A stretch of DNA of 64,000 bases from Acidobacteriota bacterium (GTDB taxonomy: Bacteria > Acidobacteriota > Vicinamibacteria > Vicinamibacterales > UBA2999), in NCBI GenBank assembly GCA_947482665.1, contig CANKJK010000014.1, forward strand, positions 1-64,000. Direction: 5' to 3'. Positions 34,219-44,024 of the stretch are shown one piece after another. Both the position numbers and the translations under genes were made by a program. The notes beneath the pieces were generated by a model. The model made no database searches. It had not been told where the DNA came from and saw only the letters and a list, made by a program, of their open reading frames with translations. Position 1 is the stretch's first letter, and every line of letters starts with the position of its first letter.

Positions 34219-35679
34219 CTACTCCTCGTCCGTGACCGTCTGGTCGGACCGGCTGCGGTCGCGCAACCGGTTCAGCTTGTTGTGCAGGGTCTTCAGGCTG
34301 ATGCCGAGAATCTCGGCCGCCTTCGTCTTGTTGTCGTGCGTGTGCTGCAGCGTCATCAGAATGAGCTGCGTTTCCGCCTCGTCGACCGTCATGCCTGGCG
34401 CCAGCGTCATGCCTGGACCGCTCGCGGTCCGAGGTTCATTGGTCAGCACCGCCGGGCGCGTCGAGAACACCGGCAGGTGTGACGGCTCGATGAGCGGCCC
34501 TGGCGACAGGATGACGGCCCGCTCGATGGCATTGCGCAGTTCACGGACATTCCCCGGCCAGTGGTGCTGCTCCACGAGGCGCGCGGCGGCCGGGTCAAGC
34601 CCGGTCATGATCTTGTGATTCCGCTCGGCGAACTCGGTGATGAAGGCCTGCACGAGTAGCGGCAGATCCTCGCGACGATCGCGCAACGGCGGCACCTCGA
34701 TCGCAAACACATTGAGCCGGTAATACAGATCCTCCCGGAGCTTGCCGGCCTTCACCGCATCGAGCGGGTTGACGTTGGTGGCCGCGATCACGCGCACGTC
34801 GACGGTAATCTCCTGCCGCCCGCCCAGCCGGCGGAAGCTGCGTTCCTGCAGCACCCGGAGCAGTTTGACCTGTGTGGCGGGAGCCATTTCCGCCACTTCA
34901 TCCAGAAACAGCGTGCCGCGATCGGCGAGCTCAAAGCAGCCAAGCCGGCGATCCATCGCGCCGGTAAAGGCGCCCTTTTCGTGGCCGAAGATCTCGCTTT
35001 CCAGGAGCGTCTCGGGGATGGCGGCGCAGTTCAGTGCCACGAACGCCTGCTGTGCCCGAGGGCTCAGCTCGTGAATGCGCTGCGCGACCAGTTCCTTGCC
35101 GGTACCGGACTCGCCGAGCACGAGCACCGAGGCGGTGGTCGGCGCGGCGGCCTCGATAACGCGGAAGATGGCCTCCATCGGCTTGGAGCGGCCGATGATG
35201 CGGCCGAACCGCCCATGCTCACGATGCCGGCGGCGCAGCACCTCACTCTCCCGCTGCGCGGCCTGCTCCTTCCGCCGGGCCTCCGCGACTTCGCGATGGT
35301 GCTCGGCCAGCTTCTCCAGGACGAGCCTGAGTCGTTGATAGTCGATCGGCTTGGTGAAGTAGTCGTGCGCCCCGGCCTTCGACGCCTCAAACGCCTTGCC
35401 GACAGATTCACGCGGGTCCATGCCGGTGATGAGAATCACGTCTGGCGCATCCGCCGTCGCGCGAACCGCCTGGAGCAGCGCGAGGCCGTCCATGCGCGGC
35501 ATCATCAGGTCACTGACGACGATGGAGGGGCGGAACGCGGCGCACTGCTCCAGCGCATCGACACCATCCACCGCGGCCTCGGTGGTGAATCCCCACGTCC
35601 GCACGAGTTCGGTGAGACCGGCGCGAGCGGCCGGCTCATCCTCGACGACCAGGACGCGTTCGGCAGCGAGATCAGCCAT
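34219..35679 (-). CDS. NtrC-family sigma-54 response regulator
   Basis: 486 residues. Receiver domain at 1-120 (VLVVEDEPAARAG, phospho-Asp in IVVSDLMMPRMDG, Lys in YFTKPI), a short linker, and an AAA+ sigma-54 activator at about 165-390 with Walker A GESGTGKE, the GAFTGA loop (EKGAFTGAMDRR), Walker B GTLFLDEVAEM and R-finger LREDLYYRLNVF. A Fis-type HTH ends the protein (NKTKAAEILGISLKTLHNKL). It activates sigma-54 promoters after phosphorylation by the kinase in the same operon. Its start codon overlaps the ATG of the divergent CPBP gene. Confidence 0.95.
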   Translation of the reverse strand: MADLAAERVLVVEDEPAARAGLTELVRTWGFTTEAAVDGVDALEQCAAFRPSIVVSDLMMPRMDGLALLQAVRATADAPDVILITGMDPRESVGKAFEASKAGAHDYFTKPIDYQRLRLVLEKLAEHHREVAEARRKEQAAQRESEVLRRRHREHGRFGRIIGRSKPMEAIFRVIEAAAPTTASVLVLGESGTGKELVAQRIHELSPRAQQAFVALNCAAIPETLLESEIFGHEKGAFTGAMDRRLGCFELADRGTLFLDEVAEMAPATQVKLLRVLQERSFRRLGGRQEITVDVRVIAATNVNPLDAVKAGKLREDLYYRLNVFAIEVPPLRDRREDLPLLVQAFITEFAERNHKIMTGLDPAAARLVEQHHWPGNVRELRNAIERAVILSPGPLIEPSHLPVFSTRPAVLTNEPRTASGPGMTLAPGMTVDEAETQLILMTLQHTHDNKTKAAEILGISLKTLHNKLNRLRDRSRSDQTVTDEE

Positions 35680-36508
35680 GCAGCGAGTCTATGGTAGAAG
35701 TGTCACGGCCGTCCGGTCCACCGGCGCGGCGCACCCTGTGCCAGACGCCGCTCCAGCCCCCCCCGTGTCTTCGGTCGACGCCGCGCCTGCGCGGCGCGAC
35801 GGTCCGTGGCGTGCCCGGCTCCTGGCGGCGTGCGAAGTGCTGCTCTGCTCCAGCCTGCCCACCCAGGTCGTGGCCCAGTACGCCATCGTCGCGGCGGGCG
35901 TCCAGCCCTGGATGTCGCCTGGCGTGCCGACGCTCCGCTTCCTGGCCCTGGCGCAACTCGCGGACGCGGGACTGCTCATCGGCCTGATGGTCTGGATCAC
36001 CCGGTTGCATCGCGATGATCCGCGCACGCTCTGGCTGGGCACCCGGCCATGGCTGCGCGAGTGCCGGCTCGGCATCCTCCTGGTGCCGGTGGTCTTCGCA
36101 CTGGTCGCGGGCGCGCTTGTCGTGCTCGCGTTCATCGCGCCGGGGCTCCACAACATTGAGCAAAACCCGTTTGAACCCCTGCTCAGCACGCCGGTCAGAA
36201 GCGGCATCATGGTCGTGGTCGTGATCATCGCGGGAGGTGTGCGCGAGGAACTGCAGCGGGCCTTCCTGCTGCAGCGGTTCGAGCGGCATCTGGGCGGCGC
36301 CGGTGTCGGAGTCGTCGTCCTGAGCCTGGCCTTCGGGGCCGGCCACTACCTGCAGGGCTGGGATGCGGCCGTCGCCACGGGGCTGGTGGGTGGGTTCTGG
36401 GCCCTGATCTATCTCCGGCGGCGGAGCGTCGTGGCACCGATGGTCAGCCATGCGGTCTTTGACGTGCTCGAGGTCCTGCGCGCCACGCTGGGACCGATCG
36501 CGCCCTGA
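35678..36508 (+). CDS. CPBP-family intramembrane protease-like protein
   Basis: Up to 276 residues, about seven TM segments. The Abi/CPBP region is at about 175-265: motif 1 GVREELQRAFLLQR, motif 2 FGAGHYLQGWDA and motif 3 HAVFDV. CPBP proteins are Rce1-like membrane proteases. In motif 1 the Arg is one residue nearer to EE than usual. The first in-frame ATG, at 35678, shares two bases with the start of the divergent regulator, leaving no room for a promoter; GTG codons at 35738 or 35765 are likely alternatives, placing the start after a Pro-rich, non-conserved stretch. Confidence 0.8.
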   Translation: MQRVYGRSVTAVRSTGAAHPVPDAAPAPPVSSVDAAPARRDGPWRARLLAACEVLLCSSLPTQVVAQYAIVAAGVQPWMSPGVPTLRFLALAQLADAGLLIGLMVWITRLHRDDPRTLWLGTRPWLRECRLGILLVPVVFALVAGALVVLAFIAPGLHNIEQNPFEPLLSTPVRSGIMVVVVIIAGGVREELQRAFLLQRFERHLGGAGVGVVVLSLAFGAGHYLQGWDAAVATGLVGGFWALIYLRRRSVVAPMVSHAVFDVLEVLRATLGPIAP

Positions 36509-36532
36509 GCCGCGGCGGGGCGCCTCGCCCAC

Positions 36533-37033
36533 TCAGCAGCCCGGGAGTCGACAGGCCACCGTGCCGCGTCTCCGGAGGTCGCGGACCCAACTGGCTCTGG
36601 CCCCCCCGGAGGCGTCTTCACCAAACCGCTGGCGGGCATACACCTCGGTCCACACCTGCTCACGGGCCAGCCGCTGCACGTACCCGGACGGCAGACCCGC
36701 GGCCGTGAGGATGCCGGCCAGGCGGGCCGCGCCGCCCGCCAGGAGCGTGAGTCCCTGCGCCACTCGGGCCACAGCCGCGGCATCCGGCTCAACGGGCTGG
36801 ATGCGAAGCACCTCGATGAGCACCAGTTGGCGATCGACGAGGCGCCGGAGCGCCACGATCTCCTCGTCATCCGTCCGCACGCCGCCCAGGCCCAGCGCGC
36901 GAGCCACGCGCAGGTCACTGAGCAGGATGGCCTGGCCGTCCACGCGCGCGAGAATCCGTTCGATCGGATCAGCGGCCCATGCGGCTCCAGCCAGCAGCAA
37001 CACCGTCACGGCGTAACCAAACGCTCTCGCCAT
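36533..37033 (-). CDS. SurA N-terminal-like periplasmic protein without PPIase domain
   Basis: 166 residues. Signal peptide (MARAFGYAVTVLLLAGAAWA), then the SurA N-domain opening DPIERILARVDGQAILLSDL followed by helices. It stops before any parvulin domain. SurA-like chaperones escort outer-membrane proteins to BAM. Its ATG overlaps the tamA stop by one base (TGATG), which places it in the outer-membrane assembly operon. The role as a client chaperone for the TamA/TamB machine is inference; the C-terminal 20 residues are Arg-rich and unconserved. Confidence 0.8.
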   Translation of the reverse strand: MARAFGYAVTVLLLAGAAWAADPIERILARVDGQAILLSDLRVARALGLGGVRTDDEEIVALRRLVDRQLVLIEVLRIQPVEPDAAAVARVAQGLTLLAGGAARLAGILTAAGLPSGYVQRLAREQVWTEVYARQRFGEDASGGARASWVRDLRRRGTVACRLPGC

Positions 37034-39942
37034 CAGAAGGCCTGCCCCAGTGAGACATGGATGACATTGCCCTGCTCGCGGGTGCCGGGCAACAACTCGC
37101 GCCGATCCAGGTTGAAGCCCCAGTCCACCCGGACCGGGCCAACCGGCGAGCGGTAGCGGACGCCAAACCCTGCCGTCGGACGCACGCGGCTCAACCGCAT
37201 CTGGCTGGCCAGCGGAAAGATATCGCCCGCATCCAGGAACACGACGCCCTGCAGCGTCGAGGTCATCGCGGTGCGCAGTTCCGCATTCAGCACAATCATC
37301 CCGTTCCCGCCGGTGGGGAATCCGCTCGCGGTGATCGTGTCGGCATCGCCGAGCCGGTCGAGCGAAAATCCCCGGACCGTGGTGTCGCCGCCGGCGAAGA
37401 ACCGCTCGCTGGCCGGCAACTGGTCGCGCACGACCTCCCCATCGATCGATCGCTCGAGCCCGTGGGCCGCGCCGAGCCGGCCAGCCAGCGCAAGGATGAT
37501 GCGCCGCCTCGCGGGCAACCGATAGAAGACTTTGCCCTCCAGCGTCGTCTTGAAAAACCCGACTTCGGACCCGTAGGCCCGCGCCGCGACGGTCTGATCG
37601 GCCGCCAGGAACAGCCCCTTCTCCGGATCCAGCGGGTCGGACCGCGTGTCGCGCAGCATGGCGACGCCGAACATGGAGAGCGCCACCTGGGGAAAGACCC
37701 GGTCGATGAGCGGACGCTCGCTCTCCGAGAATGTCTCTCCGAACAGATGGACCTTGCGATAGGTATAGGTGCCCGTCAGGCCATAGTGGGTGGCGGGCCG
37801 CATCGAGGCCCGGCCGAGCAATTCGCGCGTGTTGAAGTTGAAGCTGGTCCGGACGGACTGATCCAGCGTCGCGGCCGCCAGCAGGTCGGCGGCCGTGCCG
37901 AAGGCCCGTGGCTCACGGAAGGTCCCCACGACCCGGTACTGGTGCAGACCATAGCTGCTCGTCACGGACTGACCGGACGCGTCGACCGTATCCTTCGCCA
38001 GCGAACTGATGCGGGAAAAGATCGTCGCGGACCGATTCTTGCCCCAGAGATTCCGGCGAGTCACCTGAACGAAGCCACGCGGCGCCACATCCAGACGCTC
38101 TTCGGCCTGTCCACCGCCAGCCGTCGGCCGCAACCGCCGCTCCGCGCCGACACCGCCGCCGTAATCAATGCTGATCGCCGGAGCCTCGTCGAGTTGCACG
38201 ATCACGTCGCGCTTCGGCTCACCGGCATGGGCACGGGTCGTCAGGGAGATGCGGCGGAACAGGCCCAGCGCCGCAAGGTGCCGCTGACTGTCGGTCAGCG
38301 CGGCGGCCCCCAGCGGTTCACCGGTCCGCACCTGCAGCTCGCGCTCGACGGTGGAGCGTGAAATCCGCCTGAGTCCCAGGATGATGACCTGGTCCACGAA
38401 GACCTGCGCCCCCTCGGTCACGACAAAATGGACCTCGGCCTCGGTATCTCCAGCCCCCAGCTTGACGCTGGACCGCACCGCGACCAGTTCGTACCCCCGA
38501 TCCTGATACTCGGTGCTGATACGTTCACGGTCGGCGGCGGCATCGGCTTCCGTGTAGGGCTTGCCCGGCTGCGTCGTCAACAGGGCGCGGACCGCCGTCT
38601 CGGCCAGAACCGCCGTGCCTTCCACCACCACCCGCGTTACGCGGGTTCCGGGTCCCTCGTCGATCTGGATGTGCACCGGCACGACAAGGTCACCCTCCGG
38701 CTGGCCCGGCTCGGGGTCGGCCCGGGCCGTCACGACTGCCGACGCAAACCCTCGCGCCGCATACAGCCCCCGCACCGCCCTGAGCGTGGCCTCCACTGGC
38801 CCCGCCTGGAACGGCTCGCCTGACTTGAGTCGCACGAGGCTGCGAACATCCGACTCCGGAACCGCCGCCGCCCCGGCCACCGACACGGGCCCCACCACGG
38901 CACGACGGCCGCGGGCCGTCGTGAACACGATGACGAGCTGGCCGGCGCGATCGAGACGGCGATGCGTCACCACCGCATCGCGGTACCCCCGCGTCTTCCA
39001 GTACAGCTCGATCGCCCCAGCGCTGCTATCCAGGAGGTCCTCGTCCACCGACGCCTCGCGTTCCACCGGCACGAGCTGCTGGCGCTGCGACTGCGGTGGA
39101 GGATCGCCGTCGAACTCCACGCTGATCCGCGACCCGGTCTCGACGGCAATCGTGACCTCCACATCGCCTGACGGCGTGTACTCGAAGGAGATGTCGGCCC
39201 GGGCTTCGTAGTAGCCACGCGACCGCAGCTCCTTCTCGTACCGCTCCAGCGCGGCGCGCGCGCCGCGACCGTCATGTTCACGTCCCTCACGCAGCGCGAG
39301 CCGGTCCAGGAGCGCCGTGCGTCCGTCCGCGTCAAGCCCTTCGACGCGGATCGTCCGCACGCGGGCCACGGAGCCGGCGTTCACGGACAGCACCAGCGTG
39401 GCGCGATCCGGTTCGTGGCGCAGGTCCAGTTGCGAGGTGACCGTAGCTCGCGGATAGCCCGAATCCCTGTAGAAGGTCCGGACGAAGTCGACGATCTCAG
39501 GCACCCGCGGCGCCTCTGGCGTGGCACCGAACCGCTCGAGCACCGCCTGACGGACCAGCGACTCAGGCAGCTCGAGCGCGCCGCGCAGGAGAAAGCCCGC
39601 AACCGGGTGCTTGGGCACGAGACGGAAACGGAGCCGCACGCCGTCACGATCCGGCTCGGCCACGACCTCGATGTCATCGAACCGGCCCAGGCTGTCCAGA
39701 TGGCCGACGGCCTCTCGGACCTCCGCCATGGACAGCGGCGCGCCCGGGCGGGCTCTGATCAAGGCGCGCATGGAGGCGTCCTCCACCACCCGGCCCTCGA
39801 TCTCCAGCACGACGGCCGTGACGCGCTTGCCGGTCGCGTCAGCCGGAATCTGGGCGCGGGCCGGGACGGCGTGGAGCAGAAGCCAGCCCCCGAGACACAG
39901 CGCCAGCCAACGACACGCGCAGCGATGCAGGACAGTGGGCAT
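37033..39942 (-). CDS. BamA/TamA family outer-membrane assembly protein
   Basis: 969 residues. Signal peptide (WLALCLGGWLLLHAVPARA, cut near AQ), roughly six to seven POTRA-like repeats (about 30-610; for example VTAVVLEIEGRVVEDASMRA, VRTIRVEGLDADGRTALLDR, VDQVIILGLRRISRSTVERE), and an Omp85 barrel of ~330 residues with the lid-lock motif FFAGGDTTVRGF and aromatic end SLGQAF. More POTRAs than classic TamA (three) or BamA (five). The ATG at 39942 overlaps the tamB stop by one base. It probably inserts beta-barrel proteins together with TamB. Confidence 0.93.
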   Translation of the reverse strand: MPTVLHRCACRWLALCLGGWLLLHAVPARAQIPADATGKRVTAVVLEIEGRVVEDASMRALIRARPGAPLSMAEVREAVGHLDSLGRFDDIEVVAEPDRDGVRLRFRLVPKHPVAGFLLRGALELPESLVRQAVLERFGATPEAPRVPEIVDFVRTFYRDSGYPRATVTSQLDLRHEPDRATLVLSVNAGSVARVRTIRVEGLDADGRTALLDRLALREGREHDGRGARAALERYEKELRSRGYYEARADISFEYTPSGDVEVTIAVETGSRISVEFDGDPPPQSQRQQLVPVEREASVDEDLLDSSAGAIELYWKTRGYRDAVVTHRRLDRAGQLVIVFTTARGRRAVVGPVSVAGAAAVPESDVRSLVRLKSGEPFQAGPVEATLRAVRGLYAARGFASAVVTARADPEPGQPEGDLVVPVHIQIDEGPGTRVTRVVVEGTAVLAETAVRALLTTQPGKPYTEADAAADRERISTEYQDRGYELVAVRSSVKLGAGDTEAEVHFVVTEGAQVFVDQVIILGLRRISRSTVERELQVRTGEPLGAAALTDSQRHLAALGLFRRISLTTRAHAGEPKRDVIVQLDEAPAISIDYGGGVGAERRLRPTAGGGQAEERLDVAPRGFVQVTRRNLWGKNRSATIFSRISSLAKDTVDASGQSVTSSYGLHQYRVVGTFREPRAFGTAADLLAAATLDQSVRTSFNFNTRELLGRASMRPATHYGLTGTYTYRKVHLFGETFSESERPLIDRVFPQVALSMFGVAMLRDTRSDPLDPEKGLFLAADQTVAARAYGSEVGFFKTTLEGKVFYRLPARRRIILALAGRLGAAHGLERSIDGEVVRDQLPASERFFAGGDTTVRGFSLDRLGDADTITASGFPTGGNGMIVLNAELRTAMTSTLQGVVFLDAGDIFPLASQMRLSRVRPTAGFGVRYRSPVGPVRVDWGFNLDRRELLPGTREQGNVIHVSLGQAF

Positions 39943-42900
39943 CAGAACTGGTGCCGGCGGCGCATTTCGAGGGCATAGGTGTTGTCCTCGTTCTGGGAGA
40001 GCACCCACGAGAAGCGGTCGCTCTGGTCGTACTCAAGCAGGATCAGCTGGTCGCGGGCGGCCGTCACGAGGCTCCGGGAGAATGTCAGGAACATGCGTTC
40101 TGACAGCCGCTTGCCGATGGTCAGCCGCGCGCCAGGCGTGATGCGGGCCGACTGCTGGGTCAGGTCGTTGACGGAGAGGTCCAGCTGGAAGGTATCCACG
40201 CCAAGTGTCTGCTCCGCCACGCGGCCGACTTCGGCCGAGAGGCTCCCCGTCAGGGCCCGAGCCGCGCGGTCCCGCAGCAGCTGCTCTTGCGGCGTGATGC
40301 GGTTGTACTGCCGGAACTCGACATCGCGCCCCATGGGCGAGACATTCCCGAGGATGAGCGCGAGCGTCTCAATCTCGGGCAATGGCGGGTCCGAGGTAAA
40401 GCTCGGGGTCAGGCGGTCAAAGGTGCCCGCCGCGCTCACCGTCACGCGATAGGTCTGACCGGGCACGCGCACCCGCGTTTCCGCCTCGACGTCGAGGAAC
40501 GGACGGATGCGCGCCGGATCGTTGAAGCCAATCGTTCCGCGAGTGACGAGGTACCGCTTGCCCTCGAAGGTGACCTGGCCCCGATCAATCTGCAGGCGGC
40601 CCAGCACGACGGGCTTGTCAAACGTTCCGGTGAGCTGCAGATCGGCCGTCGCCACGACCCGCGCGACGTTGTTCTCCACACGCAGCGTGGACGGCGCGGA
40701 GATGCGGATGTCGTAGCGGAGCGGGACTGCGGCAGACGACGCGCTCCCGGATCCGGTGCCCCCTCCTGCTCCGCCCCCGGTGAGGTCCAGCACCCCGGCG
40801 CCACCGTCAAAGCGCGCGGTGTAGAGCGCGCTCCGGACCAGCACGTCGCCGCCGAGCACGGCGGCCTCGGGCGTCCCCGTCAGGCTGAGCGTCGCATCCA
40901 CGAGCGAACGCATGCCCTCGGGAAACCGGAGACGCATGTTGCGGCCCGTGAGCGTCAGGTCGAGCCCTCGTGGCCTGTAGCCCTCGACGTCCACGCGCCC
41001 GCCAAACACGACGTCGCCACCGCCAAGGCGGGCGCGCAGCCCGTCCAGGCTCGCGCCCTGTGAGTCGAACGTCACCGCGCCGGAGAGCCCCTCGAGGGCA
41101 TGCGGAATGGCTGTATGGCGGATCCGCCCTCCATCCATGGTCATTCGGCCGGAGACGATGGGGTTGCTGACGGTCCCGGAGATCTCCGCGGTCAGCACGG
41201 CCTGCCCAGAGGCCCGGATGTCTGGCACGAACCCACTGATGATGCCGAGGTTGGCGGTGCCGGTCGCCTGGGCGCTGACTTGTTTCGAGTCCAAATCCAC
41301 CCGGCCCGTGACATCGAGCTCGGTGCCATCACCCGAGAGCCGCATGCCCGCAATCGTCACGCGCTGACCATCCAAGACAATGCGGATCGGTGCGGCGTTT
41401 CTGAGCCGGTAGTCGAACAGGCTCACGTCGAGCCGATCAACGTCCCCCTCCATCCGCACCCGCGACCGGTCGGCCAGCGGGCCACGGACGCGCAGCGTGC
41501 CAGTGGCGATCGCCGTGGTCATCGTCGGGAGCGACGAATTGATCGTGCGGGCGTACGGGTCGAGCGAGGTGTCGGTGATCTGAAACGCCAGGTCGGCGTC
41601 CATGTCTTCGGTGAGCGCCACGCGGCCAGACCCGGACACGGCCAGGCGCGCCGAGGCCGCCTCAAGCCTGACGTTCAGGACGTCCCCGCGCAGACCCAGT
41701 TCGCCGGTAATCCGGCCGATCCCTTCGTCTCCGAGGAAGACATCGGAGACCGACCCATGGACGTCATACGTCGGCACATCGAACACGCCCTTGCCCTCGG
41801 CGGTGAACTCCAGCGTGCCGGTCAGCGGCGGGAGACCCTCGGCCTGGAGCACCGTGACATCGGACACGGGCAGATGCTGCCCGTTCAGGTTGAACGAGTA
41901 GGTGCCGTCAAAGCCGACAAACGCCGCCCCGACTCCGCGGCCGACCGACTTCCGGATCTCGAGTCCATCAAGACGGACGCCCGTGCCCTCGAACCGGAGC
42001 GCCGCTGTCGCCCGGTCGAAGGGTTCCTTGTACGCCGTGCCTTTCTCGATCGCCATCGAGCCGAACCCGAAAGGATGCTCGTACTGGCCATAGAGATGGA
42101 ATTCACCCGACAACGACCCGTCGACGGGATAGCCATACAGCGTGAAGGCGTTCCGCAGCCGAACGATAGGCGCGTTGAGGACCTTGATCCGGGCATTAAT
42201 CTGCTCGCCGCGGTCCTTCCGGGGATAGCCAAGCGAGAAGCGGCCCTCGGCCTCGACCCGCGAGTCCCCGGACTCGACGGCGACGCCGCTGACATCGGCA
42301 TAGCTGTTCTCGATGACCGCATGCCCCCGCGCCCGGCCCCAGTCCACGCGCCAGGCCCGCATCGCATCGCCGGTAAAGTCCCCTTCGATCCGTGGCGCCT
42401 TGAAGCTGCCGCTCATCAGGCCATCGAAGGTGCCATAGCCCCCGACGTCGATGGGCAACGAGGGTGAGCCGAACAGCGTCAGCAGTCCCGCGAGCAACCG
42501 GTCACTCTCCAGCCAGTCGTGACTGGTCACGTGAAACGGCAGCGTGGAGCGATCCCCCCACGCGGTCCGGCCCTCAAAGGAGATGAAACTCGTGGCCGTG
42601 GCGACCTGGCTCGGTTCCACGGTGATCCACTCGGAGTCGAACGCGTAGGTGACCTGGCCACCGATCGGCACCGGTCCCTGGGGCAGGTGGTTGCTGAACG
42701 GACCCTCAAGAGAGGCGCGGTGGACCGCGTCGTCGGCGTCCTCGGGCGGCAGATGACGCGAGGCCAGACGCACGCTGGCAGTGGGCTCAGCAGTCACGTG
42801 CCCCCGCCCCTGGCGATCATGGAAGCGGCCGAGCGGCCAACTCAGGATGTTCTGCCCCGAGGCACGACCGGCCAGACGGAGCCCCTTGGTCCGGTAGAAG

Positions 42901-44024
42901 TCCGTCACCGCACCGAGGTCGACCGCCTCGTATTCCGCGTCGAAGGTGGCGACGGCGGGCTGGGCCGGATTCCCGAATGGCGCCATCGCATAGGTGAAGC
43001 GCCCGTCACCGCCGTACACCCCGGCACGCCCGCCGGTCACGTCGAAGCGATCAGGCGTCCAGAGGAGTTCACCATGCACGCCCGTGAAGCGGTAGTCATC
43101 CACACCGAGAGTTGGCGCCGAGAACACGCCGGCCAGGTCGCGGCCGCCCTTGTAGAGGTGCCAGTTACCGATGAAGGTGCCCTCACCGGACAACTCGAAC
43201 CGCTCCTTCGCAAAGAAGATTCGGCGCATCGGGGCGAAATCGACCTTGGAATTGATCTGAAAGGTCATTTCCGGGAAGTGCGCGAGGTCGGCGCTCCCCG
43301 TCAACTGGGACACTGACCCGTCTGTCGTCAGGCCAATGCGATCGAACACCGCGAGCCCACCGTCGATCTTGAAGACAGCATTCATGTCCGCCGTCATCGG
43401 TTCGTACTGCTGGATCGCGACGGTCCCTCCGGTAAAGCGGGCCTGGCCTCGATACTCCAGGTTCGGCCTGGAGACGATGACGTCCAGATGCCGCGCCGTG
43501 GTGCTCCAGGGCACGCCGTGATCCTCATAGAGGAACTCGCCGTCGTGCGCACGGATCCACTTCGTCGTGACACGCCACTTCCGGTTCGGGTTGGCCGGCC
43601 CGTCAGGGACGAATTTGGGGAAATTGTGAGCGCCGCCCGCGAAGCTCTCCGCGTACATGCGCCAATCGGCCATGTCGATCTCGTCGAACACCACCTCGCG
43701 CGAGAGCATCGGAGCCCAGCGCATCGAGACCGAGATCCGGCCGGCGCGCAGGAAGGGCCGCCCCTCTGGTGTCAGGCCCTCGATCGAGAAATCCTCGAAG
43801 ATGAAGGAACCCTTCCACAGATGCACGGACAGACGGCCGATGTGCATCGGCCGCTTGATAAAACGGGACCCGTAGGTTTCCGCGAGGGGCTTGAGCACGG
43901 GGCCAAGGTCCACCGCGAACGCGGAGACCAGGGCCACGGCGAGCAGCACCGCCACGGCCATGACGGCCAGGCGCAGGTAGCGCCGGACCCGTTCAGTGAC
44001 CGGGTGCCGCAGGAGACGCTTCAC
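39942..44024 (-). CDS. TamB-like translocation and assembly module protein (DUF490)
   Basis: 1360 residues. One N-terminal TM (AVMAVAVLLAVALVSAF, about 19-40), AsmA-like start (KPLAETYGSRFIKRPMHIGR), a long beta-helical region, and the TamB/DUF490 C-terminal domain from about 1000 (LEGLSGAVTFDSQGASLDGL, VLGRLQIDRGQVTFEGKRYL, LPEIETLALILGN). TamB spans the periplasm as a groove for lipids or barrel substrates and binds TamA. A GTG start at 44024 overlaps the biotin-carrier stop (TAGTG), an unusual coupling of a metabolic gene to envelope assembly. A Gly/Ser-rich linker (near residue 1090) interrupts the last repeats. Confidence 0.93.
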   Translation of the reverse strand: MKRLLRHPVTERVRRYLRLAVMAVAVLLAVALVSAFAVDLGPVLKPLAETYGSRFIKRPMHIGRLSVHLWKGSFIFEDFSIEGLTPEGRPFLRAGRISVSMRWAPMLSREVVFDEIDMADWRMYAESFAGGAHNFPKFVPDGPANPNRKWRVTTKWIRAHDGEFLYEDHGVPWSTTARHLDVIVSRPNLEYRGQARFTGGTVAIQQYEPMTADMNAVFKIDGGLAVFDRIGLTTDGSVSQLTGSADLAHFPEMTFQINSKVDFAPMRRIFFAKERFELSGEGTFIGNWHLYKGGRDLAGVFSAPTLGVDDYRFTGVHGELLWTPDRFDVTGGRAGVYGGDGRFTYAMAPFGNPAQPAVATFDAEYEAVDLGAVTDFYRTKGLRLAGRASGQNILSWPLGRFHDRQGRGHVTAEPTASVRLASRHLPPEDADDAVHRASLEGPFSNHLPQGPVPIGGQVTYAFDSEWITVEPSQVATATSFISFEGRTAWGDRSTLPFHVTSHDWLESDRLLAGLLTLFGSPSLPIDVGGYGTFDGLMSGSFKAPRIEGDFTGDAMRAWRVDWGRARGHAVIENSYADVSGVAVESGDSRVEAEGRFSLGYPRKDRGEQINARIKVLNAPIVRLRNAFTLYGYPVDGSLSGEFHLYGQYEHPFGFGSMAIEKGTAYKEPFDRATAALRFEGTGVRLDGLEIRKSVGRGVGAAFVGFDGTYSFNLNGQHLPVSDVTVLQAEGLPPLTGTLEFTAEGKGVFDVPTYDVHGSVSDVFLGDEGIGRITGELGLRGDVLNVRLEAASARLAVSGSGRVALTEDMDADLAFQITDTSLDPYARTINSSLPTMTTAIATGTLRVRGPLADRSRVRMEGDVDRLDVSLFDYRLRNAAPIRIVLDGQRVTIAGMRLSGDGTELDVTGRVDLDSKQVSAQATGTANLGIISGFVPDIRASGQAVLTAEISGTVSNPIVSGRMTMDGGRIRHTAIPHALEGLSGAVTFDSQGASLDGLRARLGGGDVVFGGRVDVEGYRPRGLDLTLTGRNMRLRFPEGMRSLVDATLSLTGTPEAAVLGGDVLVRSALYTARFDGGAGVLDLTGGGAGGGTGSGSASSAAVPLRYDIRISAPSTLRVENNVARVVATADLQLTGTFDKPVVLGRLQIDRGQVTFEGKRYLVTRGTIGFNDPARIRPFLDVEAETRVRVPGQTYRVTVSAAGTFDRLTPSFTSDPPLPEIETLALILGNVSPMGRDVEFRQYNRITPQEQLLRDRAARALTGSLSAEVGRVAEQTLGVDTFQLDLSVNDLTQQSARITPGARLTIGKRLSERMFLTFSRSLVTAARDQLILLEYDQSDRFSWVLSQNEDNTYALEMRRRHQF

